Assembly (NCBI RefSeq): GCF_000003815.2
Contig: NC_049982.1
Coordinates: 9,118,717-9,182,716, forward strand
Direction of reading: 5' to 3'
Length of the DNA: 64,000 bases
Origin: Branchiostoma floridae
Taxonomy: Eukaryota; Chordata; Leptocardii; Amphioxiformes; Branchiostomatidae
Positions 47,352-59,400 of the stretch are shown here, one piece after another. The position numbers and the translations under genes were made by a program. The notes under the pieces were generated by a model. The model was not told the origin of the DNA. It saw only the letters and a list, made by a program, of their open reading frames with translations, and searched no databases. Within the stretch, counting starts at the first letter, position 1. The number at the start of each line of letters is the position of its first letter.

Positions 47352-49618
47352 TCTCCATCATGAACTTCACGATTACACTTACAATTACACACGATTCGTA
47401 ATTCAATAATGAGGAAACAACTCCATCTGAAAATTTGACTGTTATCTATATGCATCCCTTGGTATAAAAAGATGGCCATTTCTAGAATTTTTTCCTCCTG
47501 ACATGTTAAGGTTTTCATCAGTATTGAGTTACAATGCTGTATTACATGTTTAAAGAATAGGACTATAGACGTTGTATTTTGGTCTAATACTAGTATTTCG
47601 GTCTGGTCATATTGTCTAACCAAGTTTTCTCTATAGTATTTGGGTTGCTTAAGTATTATTAAATGATCATAAGCAGTGATTATATTAATTTTTATCTATG
47701 TATATTTTCGAAGAAAAAAATTCAATGAGCCAATAATGATCTGTCAACTTTGATACCATGTTTCGATATGTCTTTTTCTCTGTTTTATAATATGTGCTGT
47801 GATTGGTTGATGGCATTGATGACGTCAGCGTCTAAGTAGTTCAAATGTACAATGCATGTACACTGCAGTCGCTGCATTGATGACGTGTTTCTTTCACGTT
47901 TTTGAATGAGGGATCTTGTATTGAACAGGATGACTGCTGTTTGAAGTTAAGTGAGATATGTATTCAAATGTGTGTTATTGCCTAGCTTAGATGGTCTTCA
48001 TGTGATATTGTTGAAATGCAGATAATCATAGTCAGACTCAAACATGATAAAATTGTTATATACAATAGCAAGTGGCCGGTACATAACTCCGACCGGACAT
48101 TAGTGTATCATATTCCCAGTAGCATTGCTGTCAAATTCACAATAAATAACATCAATAGACTTTTTACTCTCTGGAAAAAAAATAGTCGGTGGTTGTGAAT
48201 GGGTATTTGTCATTCTTGCTACATATTACTCAGGTAGTATCTATTTGCATCTTATATGTCTATGCAGTTTGAAAGATCGCCTCAAGGCGAGCCTAAAGTA
48301 AATCACTTTTATCACACTGGTAAAGCTGTGCTCAACTTGAGACTTAAAAACTAAAAGCGATCCGAGAAGATTGATTGTATGTGCGAAAAGCTCACAGTGA
48401 CATTTTCCCGGTAGGGAACTCCCACCCCGCCCTTTCTTGCCCACCTGTCCCAATGACACGGACATAATTCAACGTTATGTTTGATAGGGACATTTAGGAA
48501 GAACATCTCCTAAAGTTGAACATCAGACAGTCGACGTCTGAGTCAACTTGCAGCTTCCGCCCATATGCGTACCCATTAAGTTAACATGAGGGCGTAACCG
48601 CCATATTTTGTGAAGGACAAAGGTACCTTAACCTTGGCAATCATGCCCGTTCAAAGGTTACCTCAGGTCCACGTCAATTTATCTTTATCACACCCCCTCC
48701 CTTCGGCATGCACATGTACATTGTACAGTGATGAATTAGACATATGCCCTTTGTATGACCTGGCGGTTCTCTATAGTTATTTTGGTGGAAAATAAATGCT
48801 TCTCGTCTCTTATATTCTGATACGCGAAATAGTCAACCGTGAAAATATAGGAACTTGCAATAACAATATAAAGATCAATTTCCTAAAAGCAAACGAGTGC
48901 TGGCTGTTTGCAGACATGTGTCAACATCGCAATGTAGAGCAACACGGTGTCCTCAGTTTTACAGCACTTTACCAGGCCGCAGCCTCTATGGCGTTACATT
49001 GTTATAACGGCCGTTGGGAACAGTCAAAAGCAAACATGTAGGCGTCAGGAGACGTCAGAAAAGTACAACACCAAGCCACGGTAGTTATAGTAACGCGACA
49101 ATTGCAACATGGCGCGCGGTCTAGATAAACAACTTGTCTTCTAAATTGCCTAAATCAGACCTCATCTACACAATCACATGATTACATTGTATTCTTATAA
49201 AGATGAAAAAATCATCAACATTTGCAGCAGCATCAATGGTCCGTTTACGATACTCACAGACGTTTACTCAAACTGTCAATTTAATGTTTGATGGTTCGCA
49301 TACAATCACAAAAGGCAACTTTGTTCCCTTCATATGTGATGGAGTTGTGTCGGTTAACATTGTACTGAAAAAAACAATCGCAATTATGGCAATGTCCACG
49401 CCCATGTGCAATAAGACCGTGACGTTATCACGTTACCATGACAACGCTAGCCGTGTGACTCACAATCTAGGCGTGGCGGCAGCGTACCTCATAAAGTCCG
49501 CCTGCACCTGACGGCAGCCGCCTTCTCCTTCCTCACCAGCCCAGGGCTCGCCGTGCTGACTTCACTCCTGCAAAGTTCTAACTTGGAAAAGAAAGAAAAA
49601 AAGGACCACAGATTCAAC
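47352..49618. other. spacer between T7 and T8
   Basis: Possible T7 poly(A) signals AATAAA at 48141 and 48791, neither decisive. A CRE lies at 47820-47827. The last 200 bases hold the T8 promoter with CRE-like and X-box motifs. Short open frames show no known family. Confidence 0.55.
49420..49445. promoter_or_regulatory. CRE-like plus X-box promoter motifs of T8
   Basis: TGACGTTA at 49420-49427 is followed four bases later by GTTACCATGACAAC at 49432-49445, a good RFX X-box. The pair lies about 175-200 bases before the T8 ATG. CREB/RFX motifs side by side are known from other animal promoters; activity here is inference. Confidence 0.5.
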
Positions 49619-52600
49619 ATGGCGGAAGGCTGCTGTGCTTCGATCATCAAGATTCTTCTCTTCATCTTCAACTTCGTCTTCTGGGTAAGATTTTTTCCTT
49701 CCTTTTTTTTTGTAAGAGAATTGACTAACTCAGAAATATTTCAAAATACAAAAGCTTGAGAATATAACTAGCAGTGTAGTCTAGCCTATCTTTAGGATCG
49801 ATACAGCAATATGAAATTTAAGAAAAGCCATAAAACACAAGCAAACATAACACTGTGGGTTGTATTTTGCGACCGTCATGCATATATATTCAGGTTTCTA
49901 AAGCAACATTTAGCAAAGAAATATAATCAAAGACTGTTTGTCTGTCTGTGGTACTTCTGACTGGAAACTGATTTCACCTGACCTCCTTGAATTTTAGCTT
50001 CCACATCATTAGATCAAAAACATGCATTATGTTTTTTTCACAACGTCTCGAGAAAAATCGATAGAACCCTCCCCTAATGACTCTATATGTACATTGTTTA
50101 GACAGCGGTAGAAACAGGCTGTACAGTTCACAAAGACAGTTGTTTACCACGGCCGTCTAATCTGTCCAGCTGTTTCAATGTTTAGAAAAGAACAATACTT
50201 GTAAACTTGTAAAACAAAGAGGCTTTCTCGGAAATCATGACCTAGATGAAGATGCTGAATTCGCAACATTTACAAATTTGTTACATTTTTGTATAGCATA
50301 TAGTCTTTGAAAAGGTCCGTACAAAATGCCATTGATTACAGTTAACCTTTGGTCATTCATATAGACGCCCAAAATACCAGCCTCACTAGGTGTAACCTTC
50401 TGAATATCCGTTATATCTGTGCCTATAGGGTGTGCCCGGTTAAATCCGTTTACAATCGGACAACAAAGGTAAAGGATTTAGATACCATATGTTCTGATCA
50501 CAAATTCACTGTTATGCTATACAAAGTATGGCAATTTTAGGATAGATCTATATTTTACTTCCCCGACCAGTTTCTACAACAAGGACTCACAGAGCCACTC
50601 TACATATATAATATAACCTGGTTCAAGACCATATAATATTTGCATTGACGGTAAAGTATGTGTTTCTGCCTTTTGAATTAGAGACCATAATATTTAAGCC
50701 TGTTGATGTCACCAAATATTGAAACATCTTTGTTGCCTTAGCGTCGAACAAAGACCACTTCTGTTTGTGCGAGGAACAGGGAAGGCATTTTTTCATTACA
50801 GCGCTGAGGCAAACAATACATTTGTCTTTCAAATATTTCATCCCATAACTTATAAATGTATATGCACTAATAGAGAAACATCATCTGATTAACAGTAGAT
50901 ACTGAAGATCGTAAAGTCGAGAAAATATTTGTCTATTTTATCAAACCAATTAGCATTCTAATGATGCAGTGCCATCAACAAAACTTTTTGAATTTTCACT
51001 GACAATATATTTCGACAATATCTGTATTCAGATGGAAAGGAACTACTTTAACTACACAAACAGTGACCCCCGAATGACTTCTCTACGTTAACATGTTTAG
51101 TGCAGCCAACGCAAACAATGAGTCACCACTGATAGCTGATCTGCCTGGGTCTTTACATTTGATTATTCATTAAAAGAGAAAAATGTCGTTAGCGTGGGAG
51201 GCGCTTGCTTTTGGCGCGCGTTTACTTTTTAGCGAGTAGGTTAGGCCGACAGGTGCTCTCAAAAGTGTAATGTACACTATGTCGGACTGGTTAGCGTTAT
51301 TTGGTCAGTTAGTCAGTTGGCTTAATTTCTTCCCACAAATTTCGTTTGATAAGGCGGTGTCTACAATCAAGGTGGCATTAACACACTACCCACTAGAACA
51401 TAAACAGGTCTATTTATCTATCAATAAACTACGTACTACTGAGTCTTATTTGCTTTGTGAACCAGTAGTTGTCTTATTGACATGTTCCTGATAGTACATC
51501 AGCTTCGTCAAGTGTCAAGGCGCGAATTTTCTGCGTCTAAATTTGAATAAAAAGGGTGGGGGAGAGATTTTGAATAAGTAAATACGTATGACAAGGTACA
51601 AACACACAAAAATATAATAACCGTTTGCAACGTAGAAATATCAGGCTACTATTACCTGATGTAGCTCCTTACAAACTTATCTTCAGAGAAGGCTGGCTGT
51701 CATTTCAGAGAATAAATCACATTACGCGGAAATTAAGCAAAATTAGCACAGAAGAGTACGTGCTTCAAGCCATATCTTTATATCGTCATACGTTTTCAAA
51801 GACGACAAATCTAGGCTGAGGAACTAAAATCGTACAAAATATCTACGAACAAAGACAGCAATTACAATTCTCATCCTTATTGCTTTCTGTAAAGACCACA
51901 TCGATTGTCTAAAACATTAAACGTTATTTTGCAGGTAGATGTTTTTTTTATATCTATTGATATGTTTTACCAATATGATCTATTAGATAATCGGCATCGC
52001 CATCCTGGCTGTCGGCATATGGCTCCGTGTGGATGACAGGATTTCGAAGGTAGTCGCGGGAGAGATCGACCTGGGGTTCTTCTACACGGCCTGCTATGTG
52101 CTGATCGTGGCCGGGGCCTTCACCATGGTGGTCGGCTTCCTGGGCTGCTGGGGCGCCGTCAAGGAGAACAGGCTCTTCCTGCTGTTGGTGGGTACATGTG
52201 GCTGGAGAATGACAGTTAACGGACTTAGTCACGAGGAGCCCAAATCCACACTGACAAGCTACGATTAAGCTAACTTTCCTTACCATGCTTATAATCTATT
52301 CCTTTTGTGTCAAAACTTTACATGTGAAACGAAGATACATGGTAGAGCTATGATATTCAAAACCATTCTTGAGTGCAAACTGCATCTGCAGGGGTCTATC
52401 GTTGCAGTTACCAACAGTTTTTGTACGTACTGAAAGCTCATCTCTTTCCTCTACAGTTCGCCATTTTGATCGGTCTGCTTGTGCTTCTGGAATTCATTGC
52501 CGGGATTCTTGCAGTCGTCTACAGGAACGACGTATGTTTGCTTATACCTTTTTCTCGGTATTGAACTTGTAATAGGAAGACAAGTATATCAGGATAATGA

Positions 52601-55134
52601 GTTGGATAATGGTTTCACCAACGAAATTAGAACTCATCGAGGCATGCAATTATGATTATTTCTAGGCTTATTCTTCTTTTACTGTGGAAATTTTTCCATA
52701 TCACATATAACCTACTTTTTGTATTCTTTAGTTGAATAAATGGGTCGAAGAGGCTATTGGTGATGCTCTGGATGGTAAGAAGGTGAACGAGATGGACAAC
52801 GATTTCCAGACATTCGTTCGTGACCTTCAGGGAGAGGTGAGGTATTTTAAATTTACTTTACAGCGTTATAAAGCACAGTGAAATTACACTTTTCTGCAAT
52901 GTGTCAGCTACTTTTATCACGGGGTAAGAGTAACAAACTACATTCAGTAAAATAACACCGTCAAATGCAAAGTAGGAGACCTAGTGGCAGGCGCAAAGAA
53001 GAGGTAAAGTAGAGGGAGACCAGTCTATATATATATATATAAAATATATAGGGGATATATATTAAATATTTAGGGGAGGGAATTCTTTTCCGGAGCTGCG
53101 CAGAAAGTGCAGCTTGCCTACCCATTGATTAATCTTTTAAATAATTTTCCCCTGGTAAATTTTGATCATAAAGGTCGAGGTTTCTGCAAGAAGGACTGAA
53201 GCATGTATGTTTTTAAAATCTTGCCAAAAATTGTGACCTTTGGCATGCTTTGACCTGTGATTGACCTTCATATTCTATGGGGAGACATGGACTGATCCAT
53301 TAGGATAGGGGGGTGGAATCCTGACATCATGACAATTATCTGGCTGTAGCTCGTTAAAATGCCCGAGTTGAACTCGGTCTTTTTTTAACTAAAACAAACC
53401 TGACAAATCCAGTTTTGCAGTAAAGGGTAAAGATTTGAGGTTTGAAATGTAGGTAAATGTGTTTTTAACTGATTGTTTTGCATGGTTTAATCATGTAGGG
53501 AATGAGAAATTCGAGCCCCTCCCCTGAAAGGTTTGATCCACTCACACCGGGAGGAACCCCTACTCTCCAATAAGTGCTGTGGGTCCACTTAAGGTCCTAT
53601 CCGAGGGACTCATCTCCACCTGAGTGAAGGGAGGAAAGCCGCATAAAGTTCCATTCCTATGGTCACAGATCGGTGACCTCTGGGTCCTGGGCCAAACACC
53701 CTGCCGTTACCCCCACACGACCCCAATGTAACTCTGACAGAAACTCTGTTACTGCTCGATGGTTGAGTTGTTTCATCCAAAATCCTTCAGGTTGTGTTAG
53801 ACGGACTGTTTGTCACAAACACCCAACAACGTGGAGAAACTGTGTAGGGCACGCAATGCTATTGATTCTTCTTCTTCTCAAATTCTATTGATATTAGTAT
53901 CTAACAGTACGTCATGTATTAGGACAAAGCCTTATGGAAATTGGAGCTGTCATACATTTCCTCTATCTAATCAAATGCTAAGGACATCAGATCATCCAAG
54001 ACATTTAATGCCGGTGTGTACCGGTATCCTTGAGTCCATCAGATAGACACTAGTACGTATACTATTCACCCATTCCATATCAGGATGTAATCAATTTTAA
54101 GTCTCCATGCCGTCAATAAAGAAACTCGGTCTCACTCATTTGATTTCTTTCTTGTACAGTTTACATGCTGCGGTCTGACCCAAACCAGTGACTGGTCAAA
54201 TCCGTGCACTCAAGGACAGTGTGCAGCCTGCACAGTTGGTAATGACTGTGAAGTGTCTTCGTGCGGCCGGCTGGTACACAAGGTTTGTCTTTAGCTTCAC
54301 TTCTATGTGTACAGTAGTCCACCCTGTATCTATAGAGAAGCCTTATGATGGAGCTTAAGTACCTAGCCTTAATGGCTTGGTTACTCTGTCACATTGAAGC
54401 TCATGCGAAAAGTTTGCCATTGTCAGCATTGATAAAAGACTGCATATGTTGACAATTGTGAACATATCTGAAAGATTCATCAAAATGTCTTCTAAAATGA
54501 AGCGCAAAGACTTTAAGCATGTTGATTAAATGCTTTTTATCCCTACAGCCTTGTCTGACAACACTGAACAAGTTCCTTCAGGACAACATCATCATCGTTG
54601 GAGGCGTAGGGCTGGCCTTTGCGTTTTTACAGGTAGGTGCATGCGGCCGGTTGAACATAGACATGGGGAAATTCTAATGAAAACAAAATAGAAAATTTCT
54701 TGGTAGCAGCAAGCATCGATTGTTCATGATTGTATTGTGAGTTTCAGTCACAATTGAAGAGGCTTCTTTCGTGACAACCTACGTTTAGATTTAAAACAAC
54801 TGCGCACGTGTACGTATGCATGTCAGTGATTTGTATTGCGATGTGCTGTTTTGACAGCTGGAATTCTCATGAAAGTCTCAATCAAGTTAATTATCAAAAG
54901 TACAAATTAGCAAGGGGAGGCAACATGTAGGTGAGCAATCGCCTGTTTCGCCCCCTATTGAAATGGTAAAGTTTAATAGATAAATAAATAAATAAACAAA
55001 TTATGCATGTAGAATAATATCCAATTGTTTGGATCATTTAACACAAATCCATATCTGCATTTCAGATCGTCGGGATTGTGTTCGCCTGTATCCTGCGGCG
55101 GAACCTGGACGATTCCTCGTCCAACGTGGCCTAG
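49619..55134 (+). CDS. tetraspanin T8, eight-cysteine EC2 (7 exons, 240 aa)
   Basis: Exons: 49619-49684, 51987-52187, 52457-52531, 52732-52836, 54160-54282, 54549-54632, 55066-55134, all phase 0. N-terminus MAEGCCASIIKILLFIFNFV; TM2 ends GFLGCWGAVKENR, with Trp in place of the second Cys of CCGA. TM3 has Glu (LLEFIAG) and TM4 Gln (FLQIVGI). EC2 reads FTCCGLTQTSDWSNPC, then CAAC and two further Cys, eight in all with the PC. The tail is RRNLDDSSSNVA. Closest to T5/T6 by exon length and tail type. Exon 1 is almost identical in sequence to that of T5. Intron 4 (1.3 kb) carries a minus-strand SINE remnant. Confidence 0.93.
53510..53730 (-). mobile_element. SINE remnant in T8 intron 4
   Basis: On the minus strand this reads CCCAGAGGTCACCGATCTGT..GGCTTTCCTCCCTTCACTCAGGT..GTCCCTCGGATAGGAC, aligning with the SINE at 23115-23310 but without the B-box stretch. 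Diverged and probably inactive. Confidence 0.6.
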
Positions 55135-55752
55135 AAGCACTCCGAGTCATGCAGCTGTGAAACTACTGTAGAAAACTGATTTCTAAACTTGACCAGTTCG
55201 CATTCGTAGCTTACTCTTTAAATCGGCTTTGCCTACACTAGTTGTGACTTTGTTACTCAATATCCTATACATGTATTATGGATTGCTTTATTGCTAGGAT
55301 CGATGAGAAACCTGCACTTTTTATTTCAGATGTTGCATATTCAAATTGTGAAGGTTTGATAGACAGACGTAAACTTAAAACACCTGATAGATACTTTATT
55401 TTTGTGTAATTCTGACAGCATGTAAGTACGTCACTAACTTCTGATAGCATTTAATCCACGTTTGTTTGACTAGTGTTGCAAAAGGAGAATTAATTCCGAC
55501 TTTCTTATTCTCTTTTTTGACGTGTGTGGAAAGTTTGGTTACTTTTTTGCAGAATTAGCTAACCACCAACCGTTATTCACGTGCCTTAAGTATGCGTAAG
55601 TCGCTTTGTAAAGAAACAACGATGGTTTAGTATCTCGGCAGTAGGGTCTGGTTATACAATGAACTTTAGATACCTCTTGTATTTTGATTCAAAACTTTGT
55701 AACAATGATCTAAGAGCAATGTTCGTTATATTTGTACATTCCTTTGTTCGGA

Positions 55753-55758
55753 AATAAA
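55753..55758 (+). terminator. polyadenylation signal of T8
   Basis: AATAAA about 620 bases after the T8 stop, followed within 35 bases by a TGTGTGG element. Confidence 0.6.
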
Positions 55759-56164
55759 ATTTGCAATGACTGGAAACCGTTGTGTGGTTATGAGTGTGAC
55801 ACAGAGAGTGTGACATAAACTAGTGAATGGGGAGTAAAGAAACCCCACAAATGATCTTATACAACATTTAAAAGATTATACATTATACATTTAACATTAA
55901 TGAGCATTGGTTTCATGCTCCGATTGACTGTTGATAATGTGCTTTGTTCATTTGCTCTTCTCTGATTTCTAAAAATGTATCAGAATGCTGGATTATCCCA
56001 GCAGAAATGTCACATTTACAGTAGATTGCATTCGAGTTACGTCAAAAATGACCCCCATGCGATGGTCAATTTAAGGTCGTTAATCGCCTGTATTTTGACA
56101 CAATAGTATGCAACGGTCCCTTTCTAATGCCGCAAACCCAGCATAGATAGGTCTGTTTAGATAA

Positions 56165-56278
56165 TGACGTCATGACCCTCAGCATAGATTACCCAAGGCG
56201 ATCCTTTGTGAACCACACCCAGCACTCACACACAACCGGGCTACGTTCTACCTGCGTTGCCCGGCAACAGTCACGTGA
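56165..56278. promoter_or_regulatory. T9 promoter cluster: CRE, X-box, E-box
   Basis: A perfect CRE (ATGACGTCAT) at 56164-56173, the palindromic X-box GTTGCCCGGCAAC at 56256-56268, then TCACGTGA at 56271-56278, an E-box of the USF/MITF/TFE type. They lie 150-263 bases before the T9 ATG. No TATA box is seen. Confidence 0.55.
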
Positions 56279-56427
56279 TCTGTACGTGGGCGTGGGCAGG
56301 GATTTGGACTTACACCTTTCACAGCTGTCTTTCTACTAGGACACACCTAAAGGCCGACAGCCTTTTTCGTATTTCCAAAGGACTTTCGGAAAAAATCGAG
56401 GTGGTCATAAAAGTCGTCTGATTCAAT

Positions 56428-59400
56428 ATGGCGGAAGGTTGTTGTGGGAAGTGCTCGAAGTTCATGCTGTTTGTCTTCAACCTGATATTTTGGGTAAGTT
56501 CCACATTTCACACTTGTAGGGATCATAGTACGATGTGTGTGGACACTTCAGAAATAGACAAGAGGAGAATATACAATACCTTGTAAATTCTATTTCAGTT
56601 GTAACGTGATTGAAAACATGACTGTTCAGTCATTTGGCTTCATTTGCAGGGGTGAGCACGAGTTGAAGGATTACGTACCAATGAATGTAAACACCATGGC
56701 CATCCACTCTCCGTGTGTACATACGGCACTTTACCTACCGCTAGCGTCTTTTGAATAACAACACCGGCGTTACCGGAATATATTCGTATAAATGTCTTTA
56801 GAACTGTAAATAGCAGAGTCTATAGCAACCGTTAACCGATCTCGGGAACGCACCGAATGTCCGACTTTAGAACTATTTTCTTTTTTTCGAATTCCATGTA
56901 CTGAAGAGTAAATATTTTCAGATATGTAGTAGAGTTGTTTAAACACCAATTATCTAAGGCAAATAATTGACATAGCAGAATTCGAAAAAGCCCAGGATGT
57001 GACCTGATTCAAGAAAAGGAAAGCCTTTCCCCCTTTTCGACCTGTTTAGCACGGTATGCCGAACGTGAATGGGTAACCCGGTAAGGTAAATAGGCGGTGC
57101 GAACGGTCTGATGGCGACCTAAGCTACACATGTTGTATATGAGTCCGCCTGTGTTCCACCTTTGTAAAAGTACCATTGACATTTGTGCGCCATGTGTGAA
57201 AGTGCGCTGCACAATGACGTGTAGATTGAAAACAAATTAAGATAAATCATGGACCTACCCCTTCACATATTGGTACATGTTTAACGATTCTGTCCAACAC
57301 GTTACATGAGTGTTAGGTCTTTCTTGTTTTGGTACTACACCTGTTTCCATTGGCCACCTTACACCCAATGCCGTGGTGCATTGTTAATCAGGATTTATCA
57401 GATCATGTTGTCGGTTGAGTGGCGACATCTTGTGCGGTATTATCTCTCTGTTTGTGTAACAGGTGTTGTTGATGGGGTAATAGGTGATCTTCTGATGTTT
57501 CACATGAAAGGCCTTTGGTGCAAAAATAATTATTTGGTAGTTATTATTCTAAAAATTCGTGGGCTATCACTACTCGGTATCATCTTATTCAAAACGTTTA
57601 TCAATTAACTTAGTTTAAGGTGACATCTTTGACAATCTACTAAAACTGACCATTGCAGTAAATTCATTAACATGAGTTCGCGAGGAGGGCGCAACATGAA
57701 TGGATATCCCTTCCCATGCAAACTAACTTTTATACACATCAAACACCAGAGTTTCAATACTAATCATGGGAGGGGCAACTTGACATTAATTAAACTTGAT
57801 TAGTGACCTAGATCAAACAGTGACATAGGACACCCCTTAGACAAACATGGGCGGGGATAGGCGGTAGGCGGGTCGTGTACTCATGTCAGTATGAGGGCGA
57901 TCGAGTTAATGTATGTTTATGTGTTGAATCTGTAGGTTTATAATTGGACATGAGTGTATGGGTACATGTTGTGGATAAAAGCGTTCTCATATTTAAGAGA
58001 AGAAAAAAGAGGAATAACGTTTTAAGAGGAAACGGCACGTATATAGGCGAACCCCACCGGTGTAAATATACTGTGCTTGCTGCGACCATCCACCGACGTA
58101 TTTGTCCATCCCACGCGAACTGGACATGCGTCAAGCCGGAACACTCAGTATGAACAGTTAGACACAAAACATACATGCAAATGACCTACAAGACGCAAAG
58201 CTACACTAACAATGACTCGGGTATAGAGAAAAAGAGGACTGAAAGCAAGCGCAGAGCCAAACGATGATAGCTTTATTGACATGGACACGCGAGCTTTCTT
58301 CAGTAATCTCGTTCGGTTGACCTCGCCCAAGAGAGGCATTAGTGGACATTGTGTGGCCGTGGGAGAGCGAAGAATCTTTTGAATGGACAAAGGTCATGAG
58401 ATCACATATAGAAGTCATGACTCAGTCAAGATATAGTCAAAACTTAGTCTAGTATTTGAATAGTATCTTTTTACAACAATGCCATACACTGCCCATTGTC
58501 ACATGTATGCCTGTATGCCTCCTATACCTCTTCTACCATGTACTTGCAATACGGGCATGAACTGCCAAATAAACTTTCACTCAAAGTTGTATAATGTTTG
58601 ATTTTGACAACAAAGGTATTTTGAAACGTCAGCTTTGCTTAATTGTACGTTGTTGCCTTCTTCTCGCACTGGCTTAGCTCTATTTTTCCGTCAATCAAAG
58701 CAGCTTATAAAGTTCTTGTCCTGATGATGTGTACAACTCTTACAGCTTGCCGGAATCGGTCTGCTGGCGTTTGGCATCTGGTTGCGACTGGACAATGACA
58801 TCGCTAAGATCGTGTCCCTAGACCTGCCCTGGTTCTACAACGCCACGTACGTGCTGATGGGGGTGGGGGGCTTCACCATGATCATGGGCTTCCTGGGCTG
58901 CTGCGGCGCCATGAAGGAGAACAAGTGCATGCTCACAACGGTAGGTGATTGGTCACTTCATTCGTGATGTCACGTTCATATGCTAGCACTACAGGATTGC
59001 TATATATATTTTTACTGTTATGGTATAGTAATGATATGGAATGTCCCAGGCTAGTTGAAGTTATTTCCTGGTACCTTGTGAATTTTTGGATCATCTATGA
59101 TCGATGCTAAGAGTACTATTCAATAAATTAAAACAGACCCGGGGAAATGATTTCAACATATAACGGAGTGTACATGACAAGTTGTAATACACATTGTATG
59201 GAATATAATGTTTGAGATTTTGATTATCTTATTCTTTTGTTCTTTCAGTACACCATTTGCCTTGGCCTTGTCTTCATCGCGGAGATCGCAGGCGGTGTTG
59301 TAGCCTTCGTCTATAGGAATAATGTGAGTGGCTCTGAACAAAAACAACAACAAATTGTACTTCTTCATACTTTCGACGCTCCTTTCCATTCCTTGTGTCA

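Larger units (their letters stand above)
55135..56427. other. T8 3' UTR and spacer to T9
   Basis: Contains the T8 poly(A) signal at 55753 and the compact T9 promoter motifs at 56165-56278. No other gene is seen. Confidence 0.6.
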
